Source: Hymenobacter sp. IS2118
GTDB taxonomy: Bacteria; Bacteroidota; Bacteroidia; Cytophagales; Hymenobacteraceae
DNA: 47,336 nucleotides
NCBI RefSeq assembly: GCF_000715495.1
Contig: NZ_JNLX01000135.1
Span: forward strand, 1 to 47,336
Reading direction: 5' to 3'
Position numbers and translations under genes: made by a program. Positions 8,901 through 17,653 of the stretch are shown in pieces (the first letter of the stretch is position 1; each line of letters begins with the position of its first letter). Under the pieces are notes generated by a model. That model was not told the origin of the DNA. It saw only the letters and a list, made by a program, of their open reading frames with translations, and did not search any database.

Positions 8901-10223
8901 CAAGTAAGTGCCCGATTGCACTTGGTAGGCTGTCGGCTGAGTAGACAAATTATCTCCCAGCACGATGCCAGACCCACCGGGCCAAGCCTGCAACGCCGCA
9001 TAAAATTGCCGGGCATCTGCGGTAGGGACCACATCAGCAGCCAGCTTCTGGCCTTGCTCGCGCAGCCATTGGTCATTATCGTGGGAGGCAACCCCAATCG
9101 GAAGGAAGAACCGCTTGCTCTCCCCTCCAACACCTCGAATGCTCACGCGCCAGTGCCCATCGGCGGTACTGCCGAGCGTGTAGGCGAAACTGAAAGAGTG
9201 CAGCAGCTCGGCCGATTCGTTCCAGGGGAAATACACGTTGCGATAATCCACGCGTAGCGTGCCCTTAGTCAGGGCTATTCGCAGCGAGCCTGGTAGCACC
9301 ACCGGGTACTTAACCGACGCGGGCAGGGGCGGCATACCCATAGAAGAAACTGCGTCATAGCTCGGCATTTGGACCGGATACAACGCCAGCGGCTCGGCGT
9401 TGGTGGCCACGCGGCCGGATGCGCTGAGGGTAAAGGCCCAGGCAGGCACGTTTTCCGGGCTTAGCCAGGCAATGGTGGGCAATACCAATTTCGTTAGCAA
9501 TAGCCCGTCGCGGAGACAGTAGGCCGCTTCGGCACCATCTGGAATTGGGTCGAAACGAAGCAGGGAGGGGCCTCCTGCAGGCAGGGCCGATTGCTCGGTA
9601 CGGAGGAGCAAGTGCAGGGCGGCTGTATCATGAGCTCCTGTGACACAAAATCCCATGTCATGCACAGCACCGGCACTAGGCAGTAACGGCAGCGCGCGGC
9701 CCCGGAGGGAGACAGTACTCAGCAGTGGGAACGCCAACGTGGAGGCGAGCACTTCGCTTACATATTGCTGCCACTCCTGCTGCAGGCCCAACTCGTAATC
9801 TATCGGGAGGACATCAGGGGTGGCTGCCACATGCACGACGAGCTGGTGTGGCACCACCGGCAGAAACCGCAGATGACCGCCCCCTCTCTGCTCATCCCAA
9901 CCCAGTTTGAGTACACACGATACGACCAGCGTCGGCGTTGAGTACGGGTGGCCGGTCCAAGCGGGCGTGTAGGTAAAGTCCTGCACCCGCAGTTCGAGCG
10001 CCAACGCATAGGGATTGTCTAGAGCCTTGAATTGCCACGCGTGCCAAGTGCCCGCTAAGCGGGGCACCTTGGCTTCGCCCATGACTGGCCAGCGCAAGTG
10101 CGTCGGTTGTGGGTGGTGCTGCCGGGCTTGCTCCAGCAACTGATTGAAATACCTCAGCCGAACCGAGAACACGGCGTCCCAGCCCGCCAGATGAGCCGTC
10201 GGGGTGGTTTCAGAATGTAGCAT
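5967..10223 (-). CDS. Large P47/OrfX-like (TULIP-type) protein B
   Basis: The 1418-residue protein has no signal peptide. Its N-terminus (AGWDAVFSVRLRYFNQLLEQ, then GTWHAWQFKALDNPYALALELRV) matches the pattern of clostridial P47/OrfX proteins, where a GWD-x-V/I-Y/F-A/S motif begins a lipid-binding TULIP fold. Here this is inferred from the motif. A VLPTIAWLSPENVPAWAF segment later resembles the hydrophobic loop region of these proteins. The second half is largely helical and Gln/Leu-rich, and I do not recognise it. The ATG overlaps the end of the preceding large gene by 14 bp, indicating translational coupling and probably joint function. Parts near 6950-7500 are richer in A+T than the rest. 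The patatin-like gene follows. Confidence 0.72.
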   Translation of the reverse strand: MLHSETTPTAHLAGWDAVFSVRLRYFNQLLEQARQHHPQPTHLRWPVMGEAKVPRLAGTWHAWQFKALDNPYALALELRVQDFTYTPAWTGHPYSTPTLVVSCVLKLGWDEQRGGGHLRFLPVVPHQLVVHVAATPDVLPIDYELGLQQEWQQYVSEVLASTLAFPLLSTVSLRGRALPLLPSAGAVHDMGFCVTGAHDTAALHLLLRTEQSALPAGGPSLLRFDPIPDGAEAAYCLRDGLLLTKLVLPTIAWLSPENVPAWAFTLSASGRVATNAEPLALYPVQMPSYDAVSSMGMPPLPASVKYPVVLPGSLRIALTKGTLRVDYRNVYFPWNESAELLHSFSFAYTLGSTADGHWRVSIRGVGGESKRFFLPIGVASHDNDQWLREQGQKLAADVVPTADARQFYAALQAWPGGSGIVLGDNLSTQPTAYQVQSGTYLDGLGRSYDPEVGFPITPQAPRPAAQNSPLNALQQVGAQDPPLALSALLPMLLTPSGRFDLYQLPSLLHPAAALAYGLLNQIDSTYPEVQPLDADDFHLESTFGDAAKSLLSLFRFHSFSTTSAAVTSAQLLDGCLQVGLLPAPTATVPNKAAIRHWQQQWQKQMTHLQAPALAQLRHDLRQLVQTQRTQHPVLSVSEADAPANIRRVLEQVQTAVDQQQAYWHSAPSQAQLWQAQQEQRQAIEALLRTVRHDVPLPYGPMSRDLSDHQLHSFVDMSSFNGVLTGFMLMCRLRTEHDSYLESIDRQRPSYEDARHLAHEIAARIETLENYPEVSSLLEWAASQTYPVQLNPERGEWARFRLAVHRLREIAVELTAVSASSPPAVIDYFTLFNEHLLWLRLADEPEEALLRQGYRLLDSAAALGTSVHQTPLHVPQVPTFEALEAIRAILALSPFAGGSLHHIRWPELLAVPSKDLKNWLNDLLEESFWVNGENAYYFLFKHLLDRYQQNSLAVLAWRSLGYHLGLGQLFKWDAAFSSLELDEFERTISECIHPNEYEFVPVLSRISPEANKEISDVTAFYAAIKQEKWPFESYIRNIGHKVHGALGWVNENVSPQGSWAAVSQDLSFLFAQYGLLASTKNTDTGPHAVMAGLYRFVKMVSELAEGQMDTSNRFFIATYRTFIEQALYSMFSGVSTLTPALSARLQEWGRLYISEINESPYVMRYTNPLDVLAEQLRKRANEEEALHTLPQPLVADWVVYDKAHPMPVDVMVEWQTWSTTHNREVEQWSGAFHGSLQKLRQRYPNLPAFADVFTGYDACLTTYATLLGFLNQRATLQLLRHKTAPLWQQLYDSCLAQLTNYESAGLVPNKHLHTFHDALLKSWLLDTEAVLEQDEVGLPSVLHGAPCMEMAIMVQHAIATFQSDYGQFRQVLAVEQGRLRRKPADTPLSIEKIAELSTRIDGLAIRLHNLTKVVAVAAS

Positions 10224-13200
10224 TGGTGCTGAAATTCAGGGTGAACAAGGGGTTGCGGATTGATTTGGCCGGCGGGTCAAGGATAAACACCAGCATGGTA
10301 GCTTGCGGTGGGGCCTTGAAACTGCTAATCGACGCCGTATAGGCCTCGCTGCCTTCGGCTGACTTGGCTAGCTTTTTGACCGGCATTTTCTCGCCCAGCA
10401 GCTTGTAGCCGAGCCGCTCGCCGAGCGCCGGCTGGGCCAGCTGCACATACACCTCGGCATCCACCGCGTCGGTGAGGGTTATCGTTACCTGCGCGCCGGC
10501 CTCCCGGCTCACCTGCGGCACCACGAAATAGGTCCCCGGAGTCAGGCTCCCCTTTACGAAGTCAAGATTGAAGCTAATGACCAAGCCATCGTCCAGCTTC
10601 ACCTCGTCCACGACCAGCGCCGTACCGAAGAAGGGCCGGATATCATTGAGGAAGGCCCCCGCCAGCTGCGAAAAGCCGTTTTGCTTTCTTTGAGCCTGTA
10701 GCTTTTTCGTATCGCGCTCAATCTCATAGCCTATCAGGTATTGCCAGCCCAGCATGATGAAACTGAGGTAGGTCGACCCCTCCGAGGTATATTCGCTCAT
10801 GGTGGACAACTTTTGAGGCCATCTTAACGCCGTTTCCATCATGGCTTTGTTGATGTCCTCGGTGAGTAAGGAGTGGTCGGGAAGGAGCGTGCCGCGTTCG
10901 TAGTTGCGAAGTTCCTCATTCACGAAATTGCCATCCAAGAAAGGGTCAGCCTCTTCGTCAATGTTGATGCGCTCTATACGGTCCAACCGGCCGGCGTAGG
11001 CCCCGCCTTCGGCAAAGCGCAAGTTGTATCGCTGATTCTCAACTGCTGGCTGCCCAACGTTCCCATCCCATCCCTCCCGGGGCGTCCGCTGCACGTGCGC
11101 TATTATCCGGCCATCGGCTTGCGCCAAATGGGTGAGCATGTAGCGCCAGCCCTGCGGGTTTTCCCGCGCTATTTCCCGGTCAATTTCCCACCTGCGTCCG
11201 TTTTCCACCTTGTTGCGGATGTACATACCCAATCCGAACTGCCGGCGCAGCGTCGCCGGCGCGTTGGGTTGTGGCATTACGCGGTTTCGAGGCACGAACT
11301 GCCCGAAAAAAGCTGTCATTCCGCCCCAAATCCCCTTGATGGTTTTCGTCAAGCCCTTGTAATTGGGTCCCAGACGCTTCCGCTGGACCAAGCTGGTTAT
11401 GCTTATACCCACAGACGCTAAGCTTACAGCGCCCGATATAAGCGTCAGCGTGGTCATCAGCCAAGACGTTGCGTCGGCGGTAGCCAAAAACTGTTGGTCA
11501 TCTTCCAAGTAATAAACTTCCGCCCGGTCGGCACTGCCGTAATCGGCCGTGGTATTATGGTAAGTGCCCGTGGCTATCCGGCTGGCGGTGCCTTGCACCC
11601 GGCCGTAATCGCCCGGAACGGCCACGCTATCAAATTCAAGGGTTACCGAGTCCGCGTTGAGCCGAAACAAAAACTGAAAGGGCTGCACCAGGAGCCGCGC
11701 CGGGCCCTGGCCGTCGGCGCGGGAGGAGTTGGTCAGAAAATCCTGGGCAAAGTATAACGCTTTAGTCGTTATAACGCTCGAATCGGCCACGATAAATAAC
11801 TCATCCATATTCGATTCGGCCGTTTGGGGGCCCGTCGCATCCAGGTAGAAGCTGCGGGCGATGGCCGGCAGGTAAAACTTGTGCAGCAGCAGGTGCTTGT
11901 CGATGTACAGTGCCGCCGACCGCCCTGTCGGAATCAAATCCCTGTTAATGTCAACGGTTTGGCTATCTTCTTTTTCCCCGCGCATCAGCAGGCAGACGAG
12001 CAGCTCGCGTTGCGGGTCGTCTGCGGCCAGGTCTTGGTCATCGGGCCGGTGCCGGGAGTAGTACTGCACCGACCGGGGCGTGAGCCACGCCTTATGGTCG
12101 GCCGCGCTTGAGGCTGATTTGGCGGCTTGCGTTGCCACGTCTTCCAGCACGTTGAGGCGGGCCAGCACCCGCTGATAGCTGGCCGCCGAGCGGCGCGACA
12201 GCAGGAAGGATGCGTACACGGCATCCGCCACCGGAGCCCGGGCCTCTACCAGCAGGGCCCGGTTCAGAAAAGCGACCAGTCGGCCAACAATATTGTCCGT
12301 GTTGCTCGAGAAGAGCTGGCTGGGCAAGGTGCCGGCCGGCAGGGCCGTCAGGTTGTAGCGCAGCGCCTTGAAGTGCTTCAATTCCAGCTGCATTGATTGC
12401 TGCGTTTGCTGCACGGCCCGCATGCTGACCGATACATCGAGCGATAACTGGTCGGTGGGTAGCAGCCGATAGGCGGCGCGGCCCGAGTACAGTAGCCCAC
12501 CAATGAGCGGAATGCGAAATGTAATTTCGGTGGTGGCATCCCCCGCCGTAACGGGGAGGCTGGGGTCGAGGCTGCGCTCCTGCCCCACCGTGCGCAAAAG
12601 CCGCCACGGTCCCAACTCCACGGCAAACGATTCGGTGTAGCGCACCGGGTCGGAGGCAGGGATAAGCGGGGTAGGCGTTGTGAGTTGACCAATGCCATAC
12701 AGGTGGGGTGGGCAGGTAACGGGTACCAACCCGCCCACGGCCTCCAGCAGCATCTCCAGCACCTCGTGGCGGTTGAGCGCCTGCGCATACCAGCCGGCGT
12801 TGAGCTGCGCCATGGTACGCTCGCCGGTCAGGGCCAGCACGTCGCCCTGCCATTCGGTGTGGTAGGCCCCCCGCATGGCGGCGGCCCGCACGGCGGCCTG
12901 CACGCGCTCGGCCACAAGGGCTACCTCCCGGGCTAGCACGGTGTTGTAGGCCTGCGCCAACAGGGCCGTTCGCTCAATCGGGCTCAAATTCGTTCGTGTG
13001 TCCCGCTGGATGTAGCGGGCGTAAGCTAGGGCAGCATCGGGGTCGGGCGGTTGCGGCCGGTTGCCCTGCTCGGCCAGCAGCAGGCTGGCGGGCTTGAACT
13101 TATCGGAGTACTGCCACACTTTCTGCATGGCTTTACTCAATAGTTGGCCCAGCCAGGCGGCCACGGAGAGCGAATCGTCCAGCGTAACTGAACGCAATTC

Positions 13201-13806
13201 GAGGTGAAGCTGCTTCTTGGCTTCTGTCTTATTCGTTTTGGCGGGACCTACCTGCCAGTCGGCCTCTTCCCACACCTGCTCTATAGCTGGCCACAGGGCG
13301 CCGGCCCACGCTTCATTACCGTCCCCGCCCAAAAAGTACCGAAAGGCCGCTGCCGCGGTTTTTTCCGAGTGGAATCTCCAGGGAAAACGGCCAACCACCT
13401 CTTGCACAATGCTACGGCCGGCCAGCACGAAGGCCTCATCAGTTTCAGCGTCGGTGGTGGCCCTACCCACGGTGAGCAAGGGCAGCGGCTCGTCTACCGA
13501 AGCACTGGCAGGATATTGGAAACTAACCTCATCTATCCCCAGCAGTGGCTGTAGTCGCAAACCACTGGCGGTACTATCGGGGGAGCTGATGATGGCATCA
13601 TCGGGGCCAACAGCCGGGTAGCCCGCGCCGCCATCGCGCACGGTTACGTAGTGCCCCCTGACGTATTCGACCTTGCAATCCGGGGTGGACGCATCGGCGT
13701 CTAAAGTGACGGTTTCGGTTGCCCAATTGCTCGACCGTTTAGTGATGCGCACGTAGGCGATGGGAACAGCCTCATCTTCTTTGATTTTGGGGGCTAACAC
13801 GACCAC
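10210..13806 (-). CDS. Large P47/OrfX-like protein A, main part
   Basis: This is a frame of 1198 codons from an internal GTG. It is probably not an independent gene: with one base fewer in the seven-G run at 13837-13843 it joins in frame to the 172-codon piece at 13772-14290, giving one protein of about 1359 residues that would match protein B in size and N-terminal motif. Features seen are an LLHKFYLPAIARSFYLDATG segment typical of P47-type membrane-facing loops, a hydrophobic stretch at about residues 780-805 (MTTLTLISGAVSLASVGISI), and a beta-rich C-terminus. It ends overlapping protein B's start by 14 bp. Function by analogy is lipid or membrane binding; the actual role is unknown. Confidence 0.7.
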   Translation of the reverse strand: MVVLAPKIKEDEAVPIAYVRITKRSSNWATETVTLDADASTPDCKVEYVRGHYVTVRDGGAGYPAVGPDDAIISSPDSTASGLRLQPLLGIDEVSFQYPASASVDEPLPLLTVGRATTDAETDEAFVLAGRSIVQEVVGRFPWRFHSEKTAAAAFRYFLGGDGNEAWAGALWPAIEQVWEEADWQVGPAKTNKTEAKKQLHLELRSVTLDDSLSVAAWLGQLLSKAMQKVWQYSDKFKPASLLLAEQGNRPQPPDPDAALAYARYIQRDTRTNLSPIERTALLAQAYNTVLAREVALVAERVQAAVRAAAMRGAYHTEWQGDVLALTGERTMAQLNAGWYAQALNRHEVLEMLLEAVGGLVPVTCPPHLYGIGQLTTPTPLIPASDPVRYTESFAVELGPWRLLRTVGQERSLDPSLPVTAGDATTEITFRIPLIGGLLYSGRAAYRLLPTDQLSLDVSVSMRAVQQTQQSMQLELKHFKALRYNLTALPAGTLPSQLFSSNTDNIVGRLVAFLNRALLVEARAPVADAVYASFLLSRRSAASYQRVLARLNVLEDVATQAAKSASSAADHKAWLTPRSVQYYSRHRPDDQDLAADDPQRELLVCLLMRGEKEDSQTVDINRDLIPTGRSAALYIDKHLLLHKFYLPAIARSFYLDATGPQTAESNMDELFIVADSSVITTKALYFAQDFLTNSSRADGQGPARLLVQPFQFLFRLNADSVTLEFDSVAVPGDYGRVQGTASRIATGTYHNTTADYGSADRAEVYYLEDDQQFLATADATSWLMTTLTLISGAVSLASVGISITSLVQRKRLGPNYKGLTKTIKGIWGGMTAFFGQFVPRNRVMPQPNAPATLRRQFGLGMYIRNKVENGRRWEIDREIARENPQGWRYMLTHLAQADGRIIAHVQRTPREGWDGNVGQPAVENQRYNLRFAEGGAYAGRLDRIERINIDEEADPFLDGNFVNEELRNYERGTLLPDHSLLTEDINKAMMETALRWPQKLSTMSEYTSEGSTYLSFIMLGWQYLIGYEIERDTKKLQAQRKQNGFSQLAGAFLNDIRPFFGTALVVDEVKLDDGLVISFNLDFVKGSLTPGTYFVVPQVSREAGAQVTITLTDAVDAEVYVQLAQPALGERLGYKLLGEKMPVKKLAKSAEGSEAYTASISSFKAPPQATMLVFILDPPAKSIRNPLFTLNFSTNATF

Positions 13807-14290
13807 AGCCGCGCTGCCATCGGTGAAACTTAATGAGGGGGGGCGTGTGAAATAACAGCGGTTTTTCCCCCTTCACGAACCGGACGGTGGCCAATCCGTA
13901 GGCAAAATCAAATGTGGCCGCCCGAATGGTGTCGCCATCGGCCGCGGCCGGCGCAAAAGACAAGGCCGTGAGCGGGTTATTGTAGTCCGTGCCTCCTTCC
14001 AGCACTAACACCTCCCGCAGGCGGTACGTTACCTTGGCCGAAGCCAGCACTAGTTGTTCCACTCCGTTGCGGGGTTGCGTGCCGGTCACGGTCACGGCCC
14101 CGGCGTAGGTGCCGCCCCAACTGGCGGTGCCCGCAAACTGCAAGGCATTGGCGCCCGCCCACGCGGCGCTGACCTGCTGCCGCAACACGTTTCGCCAGCG
14201 GGCTTCCCGGTTGGCATCGGCCTGCCATAAGTCATTCACCGCGCCAAACCGAATGGCGAATATCGTATCCCAGTTGGTAGTCAGTCGCAT
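13772..14290 (-). CDS. P47/OrfX-like protein A, N-terminal part (frameshifted)
   Basis: ATG 14290 begins MRLTTNWDTIFAIRFGAVNDLW, the same opening pattern as protein B (WDAVFSVRLRYFN), followed by a beta-rich domain (TASWGGTYAGAVTVTGTQ). The frame continues to EKPLLFHTPP and then leaves the natural reading at a run of seven G on the plus strand (13837-13843), ending after an unrelated Arg/Gln-rich tail. With one C fewer on the coding strand it would read LLFHTPPSLSFTDGSAAVVV and continue into the 1198-codon frame. It starts 55 bp after the NHL-repeat gene, in the same direction. The indel could be a sequencing error, a true mutation or a phase-variable switch. Confidence 0.72.
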   Translation of the reverse strand: MRLTTNWDTIFAIRFGAVNDLWQADANREARWRNVLRQQVSAAWAGANALQFAGTASWGGTYAGAVTVTGTQPRNGVEQLVLASAKVTYRLREVLVLEGGTDYNNPLTALSFAPAAADGDTIRAATFDFAYGLATVRFVKGEKPLLFHTPPLIKFHRWQRGCGRVSPQNQRR

Positions 14291-14345
14291 AGATGGTGGG
14301 GGTAGTTAAGAAATGAAAAGGACCGGGCCGCTTTGACGGCGTGAG

Positions 14346-15674
14346 CTACTTGATGACTACAAAGCGAAAATTTCTCGAATCGAAGGCATAAATCCAGCCG
14401 GCGCGGTTCACGCCCACCCCGTAGACCGTGTTGAAGCGGGCCGCTGTGCCCGTGGCCGGGTAGATGATGCCCGAGGTGGTGCTACCGGCTACGGTGCTGA
14501 CGACACCGCCCGTGGTTACGCGCCGAACCGCGTGGTTCATGCCCACGATGAGGTCGCCGTTGGTGGCAATGGCCACGCTGTTTGGGTTGGTGAAGCGGGC
14601 CGCCGTGCCGGTGCCATCGACCAAGCCCGAGTTACCAGCCAAGCCCGCCAGGGTGCTGACCGTGCCGTTGACATCGATGCGGCGGATGGTATGGTTGGAC
14701 TGGTCGGTCAGGTAGCCGGTGCCGTAGATATCGAACACCAGGCCCACCGGCATGTTGTAGGTAGCGCTGGCAAGCGGTCCGCCGGCACTGCCGCTGGTGC
14801 CCAATGTACCGCTCCACAGCGACACCGTGCCACCGGGGGTGATGCGTCGGATGGTGTGCGTGGTCGTTTCCACCGCGTAGAGGTTGCCGCTGGGGTCGAA
14901 GGCCAGCCCCTGCGTAAACTGCTTGAAGGTGGCGTTGCCGACCCCGGTGCCGTTGGTGCTGCCGTCTACGCCGACGGTGCCGGCGACGGTGGATACCACC
15001 CCGGCCTGGGTGATTTTACGAATCACCCGGTTCACCGCGTCGAACACGTACACGTTTTGGTCCCGGTCCAGCGTCAGGGCCGGCAGGAAATCCCCAAACC
15101 GGGCCCCGGCCGTGGCGGGTCCGTCGGCGTAACCCAGGGCGAGCGACGAGGTACCGGCAAAGATGGAGGAAGCACCCGTTGGGCTGATTTTCATCACGAA
15201 GCGCCTGACGCCCATGTACAGGTTGCCGTCGCGGTCCATCGCCATCTGAAGGTTTGTGCTGGTGTAGGTCGCAGTCGTGGCCGTACCGGAGGGGTCGCTG
15301 ATTACACTGTTCTGGGTGCCCGCGCCCGAAAAAGGGGAGACGGCCCCGCCGTTGGCGGCGCTGCTGGTCAGAAAGCCGTAACTGTTGGGCTGCTGGTTGT
15401 TCATCAGGTTGTACCACGCCCCGTTGTAAGTATGGTACAGGCCAAACTCCCCATCGGTCTGGTACACCAGCAAGCCCGATACCGGGTTGGCAATAGCCTG
15501 CCGCTGGGCCGTGGTCATGCGCGGCAGGGCCAGCCCGCCTGTGGTGGAGGTAATATCCAGCGCGGCCGAAGCATCGGGCGTGGTGGTGCCCACGCCGATG
15601 CTTTGGGCGGTAGCGGAATAGGAAAACAGCGAGGTGAGGGCCAGCGCGGCGCTCCAGGTCAGCAACTTGTTCAT
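14346..15674 (-). CDS. Secreted NHL-repeat beta-propeller protein
   Basis: The 442-residue protein has a signal peptide ([20 protein letters not shown], cleavage after ATAQ). A surface-protein opening common in Bacteroidota follows: [16 protein letters not shown], then [15 protein letters not shown] and GLLVYQTD. From about residue 130 on there are at least five NHL-type propeller repeats, each with the pattern of a D-x-x-G-N-L/V-Y strand followed by H-x-I-R-R/K-I and a VSTVAG-like turn, for example [19 protein letters not shown] and [18 protein letters not shown]. Such propellers mediate binding to proteins or glycans outside the cell. It lies 57 bp downstream of the type IX-sorted protein gene and 55 bp upstream of P47/OrfX-like protein A, so it is probably in one operon with them. 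Confidence 0.85.
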   Translation of the reverse strand: MNKLLTWSAALALTSLFSYSATAQSIGVGTTTPDASAALDITSTTGGLALPRMTTAQRQAIANPVSGLLVYQTDGEFGLYHTYNGAWYNLMNNQQPNSYGFLTSSAANGGAVSPFSGAGTQNSVISDPSGTATTATYTSTNLQMAMDRDGNLYMGVRRFVMKISPTGASSIFAGTSSLALGYADGPATAGARFGDFLPALTLDRDQNVYVFDAVNRVIRKITQAGVVSTVAGTVGVDGSTNGTGVGNATFKQFTQGLAFDPSGNLYAVETTTHTIRRITPGGTVSLWSGTLGTSGSAGGPLASATYNMPVGLVFDIYGTGYLTDQSNHTIRRIDVNGTVSTLAGLAGNSGLVDGTGTAARFTNPNSVAIATNGDLIVGMNHAVRRVTTGGVVSTVAGSTTSGIIYPATGTAARFNTVYGVGVNRAGWIYAFDSRNFRFVVIK

Positions 15675-15731
15675 GAACGTGAAAAGCAGGGAGTTGATAA
15701 AAACGAGTAAAAACGCGGTAGCAGACCGCCG

Positions 15732-17297
15732 CTACTGGCGCACCAGGCGCAGGGCGCGGCGGTGGCCTGCTTGCTCCAGGTGCAGCAGGTAGAGGCCGGG
15801 GGCCAGGCCGTCGAGCTCGGGCAGGGCCAGGGCGGCGGCAGCGGGCACCGTGCGGCGGGCCAACTCGCGGCCGGTGGCGTCAAGCAGGCGCAGCTGCAGC
15901 GGGGCGGTTTCAAGGGAGCGCAGCTGCAGGGTCACGAGCTGGTCGGAGCCGGCCGGGTTGGGCCAAAGGGCGGCCTGCCAGCCGGCAGCGTCGGCGGGCA
16001 CGGCCACCGTTTGCACGGGCGAAAAGTGGGCCGTACCGTCCAGGTCGAGCTGGCGCAGGCGGTAGTACACCACCGGTGCGCCGTAGCGCGTCAGGTTGGG
16101 GTCGAGCAGGGTGTAGTCGCGGCGCTGGCTGGTGGTGCCGGCGGCGGCCACCCGGCCCACGGCCCGGAACTGCTGCCCATCGGGGCTGGCCTGCACCTCA
16201 AACCAGGCGCTGTTGGTTTCCGAGGCGGTGGTCCAGCGCAGGCGGGCCGCCTCGCCGGCCCGCTCGGCCGAGAAGGCCACCAGCGTGACGGGCAGCGGGG
16301 CCACAGCCGCGCTCACGGTCCAGTCGGAAAAGGCCGCCGCCGCCACGCTCAGGCTGCGGCCGGTGGCATCCTGGCTCGGGCCCACGGCCACGAACGGGCC
16401 GCCGGGCACGTCGCGGCGGAAGGCCTGGGCGGCGGCCCGGCGGGCGGGCGTGCTCAGGCCGCCGTCGTCGTCGGCCAGCCAGCTGAGCGTGAGCGTGGCC
16501 GGGGTGCCGGCGGCGGGTTGGTTCTGAACGCTGATGCGCCAGATGCGGTCGATGGAGCTGCTGGGCGAGCCGCCGGGGTTGGCCGCCGCGCTGTTGCTGT
16601 TGCCCAGCCCGGCCGTGCGCGTGATGCTCACGCTGCCCAGCGCGTTGCCGTTGGGGTTGATGGCGGCGCTGTTGGGAAATACTACCGGCGCGGTGCCGCT
16701 CACAGCCGTGCGGGTGGCGCGCAGGTTGCCCTGCACGTAGTTGCCGGGGGCTTCGCCCATGAGCGTGGCCCCGTCGGCCAGGATGAGGGTGCTGGCGGCG
16801 GCCGTGCGCAGCAGCCCGCTGCTGAGCGTGAGGCCGCCGGTGAGGGTCAGGTCGGCAGGCAGGTCCACGCGGGTGGCCCCGGGCTTGTCGAGCACGAGCT
16901 GGCCCACGGTGCCGCCCGGCGCATCCAGGGTCTGGGCGGCCGCGCCATTCAGGCGCAGCGTGCCGGTAGGCGTGCTGCTGAGGGTGCCGGCCTGCTGCAC
17001 GTTGCCGCCCGCTTCAAGCGTGCCGGTGCTCAGGTCGAGGGTGGTGCCGGCCGCGCCGCCGAAGCTGCCGCCCAGGCGGGCGGTGCCGGCCGTGCGCAGG
17101 ATGGCCGCGCCGCTCTGGCTGTAGCTGCCGGGCACGGAGAGCGTCGCGTCGGGGCCGACGTACAGGGTCTGGCCGGTGTTGGTGAGCTGCTGAGCGGCGG
17201 CCGGGCCGGCCAGGGCCAGCGTCAGCAGCAGCGTCAGCGGCCGGAAGCGGCCGGGACGGGCCGGCCAGGAAGCAGCGTGGGGTAAGGGTTGGGGCAT
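15732..17297 (-). CDS. Type IX secretion-sorted surface protein
   Basis: ATG 17297 gives 521 residues: a signal peptide (PGRFRPLTLLLTLALAGP, cleavage near AAAQ), a Gly/Thr/Ala-rich beta-repeat region (TLDLSTGTLEAGGNV, then TLRLNGAAAQTLDAPGG), an immunoglobulin-like middle (VTLVAFSAERAGEAARLRW) and a C-terminal sorting domain (LWPNPAGSDQLVTLQL ... GLYLLHLEQAGHRRALRLV). The last domain directs proteins through the type IX machinery to the cell surface. A further 47 upstream codons are open but lack a signal peptide at their start, so the internal ATG was chosen. It appears to be the first gene of the minus-strand operon, with two tandem operator-like repeat pairs upstream. Confidence 0.85.
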   Translation of the reverse strand: MPQPLPHAASWPARPGRFRPLTLLLTLALAGPAAAQQLTNTGQTLYVGPDATLSVPGSYSQSGAAILRTAGTARLGGSFGGAAGTTLDLSTGTLEAGGNVQQAGTLSSTPTGTLRLNGAAAQTLDAPGGTVGQLVLDKPGATRVDLPADLTLTGGLTLSSGLLRTAAASTLILADGATLMGEAPGNYVQGNLRATRTAVSGTAPVVFPNSAAINPNGNALGSVSITRTAGLGNSNSAAANPGGSPSSSIDRIWRISVQNQPAAGTPATLTLSWLADDDGGLSTPARRAAAQAFRRDVPGGPFVAVGPSQDATGRSLSVAAAAFSDWTVSAAVAPLPVTLVAFSAERAGEAARLRWTTASETNSAWFEVQASPDGQQFRAVGRVAAAGTTSQRRDYTLLDPNLTRYGAPVVYYRLRQLDLDGTAHFSPVQTVAVPADAAGWQAALWPNPAGSDQLVTLQLRSLETAPLQLRLLDATGRELARRTVPAAAALALPELDGLAPGLYLLHLEQAGHRRALRLVRQ

Positions 17298-17439
17298 AGC
17301 AAATAGGGCAAATGGCCGGAGCCGGAAAAACGCGCCTGGTTTCAGGACGTAAAAGGAGAAAGGCACGATGCGGGAGGTCGGGCGTGCGAGCTGCTGCAAT
17401 TCAGGTACAAAACAGGACAGTATGCGCTGCTTTGTCAAG

Positions 17440-17473
17440 ATATTTGAGGTCGAAGGGGCAATATTTGAGGTCG
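17440..17473. promoter_or_regulatory. Tandem direct repeat, pair 1 (LytTR-like operator)
   Basis: Two identical copies of ATATTTGAGGTCG start at 17440 and 17461, exactly 21 bp apart, or two helical turns. They lie about 143 bp upstream of the type IX-sorted protein gene. LytTR regulators bind direct repeats spaced by about two turns, and a LytTR gene lies nearby at 19368. Confidence 0.6.
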
Positions 17474-17578
17474 GGGCCCGAAAAACGGGGCGCGGCGGGC
17501 CCGGCGGCCGCCGACAGCCGCACCGGCGGGGACGCCGGCCGCCATCGCCGCCGCAGATAGGCTGCGCGGGCCGCCCCG

Positions 17579-17612
17579 ATAATTGAGTGCGAACGGCCGT
17601 TTTTTGAGGTTG
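17579..17612. promoter_or_regulatory. Tandem direct repeat, pair 2 (LytTR-like operator)
   Basis: ATAATTGAGTGCG at 17579 and TTTTTTGAGGTTG at 17600 are variants of the pair 1 motif with the same 21-bp spacing. They lie just upstream of the histidine kinase promoter box at 17642, which fits autoregulation of the two-component operon. Confidence 0.52.
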
Positions 17613-17641
17613 GGGCCGGCGGCCACCCGTCCCGACTACCG

Positions 17642-17649
17642 TACTTTTG
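17642..17649 (+). promoter_or_regulatory. -7 promoter box of the histidine kinase gene
   Basis: TACTTTTG matches the Bacteroidota -7 consensus TAnnTTTG and ends four bases before the GTG start at 17654. Transcription would therefore begin at or next to the start codon, giving a leaderless mRNA. The same geometry is found at blaI-like, parA and rep in this window. Confidence 0.6.
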
Positions 17650-17653
17650 GCCG

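Noticed and set aside
15762..17285. Long plus-strand open frame (about 507 codons) opposite the type IX-sorted gene
   Set aside because: Gly/Arg/Ala-rich nonsense translation typical of the reverse frame of GC-rich DNA; the minus-strand gene has a signal peptide and sorting domain.
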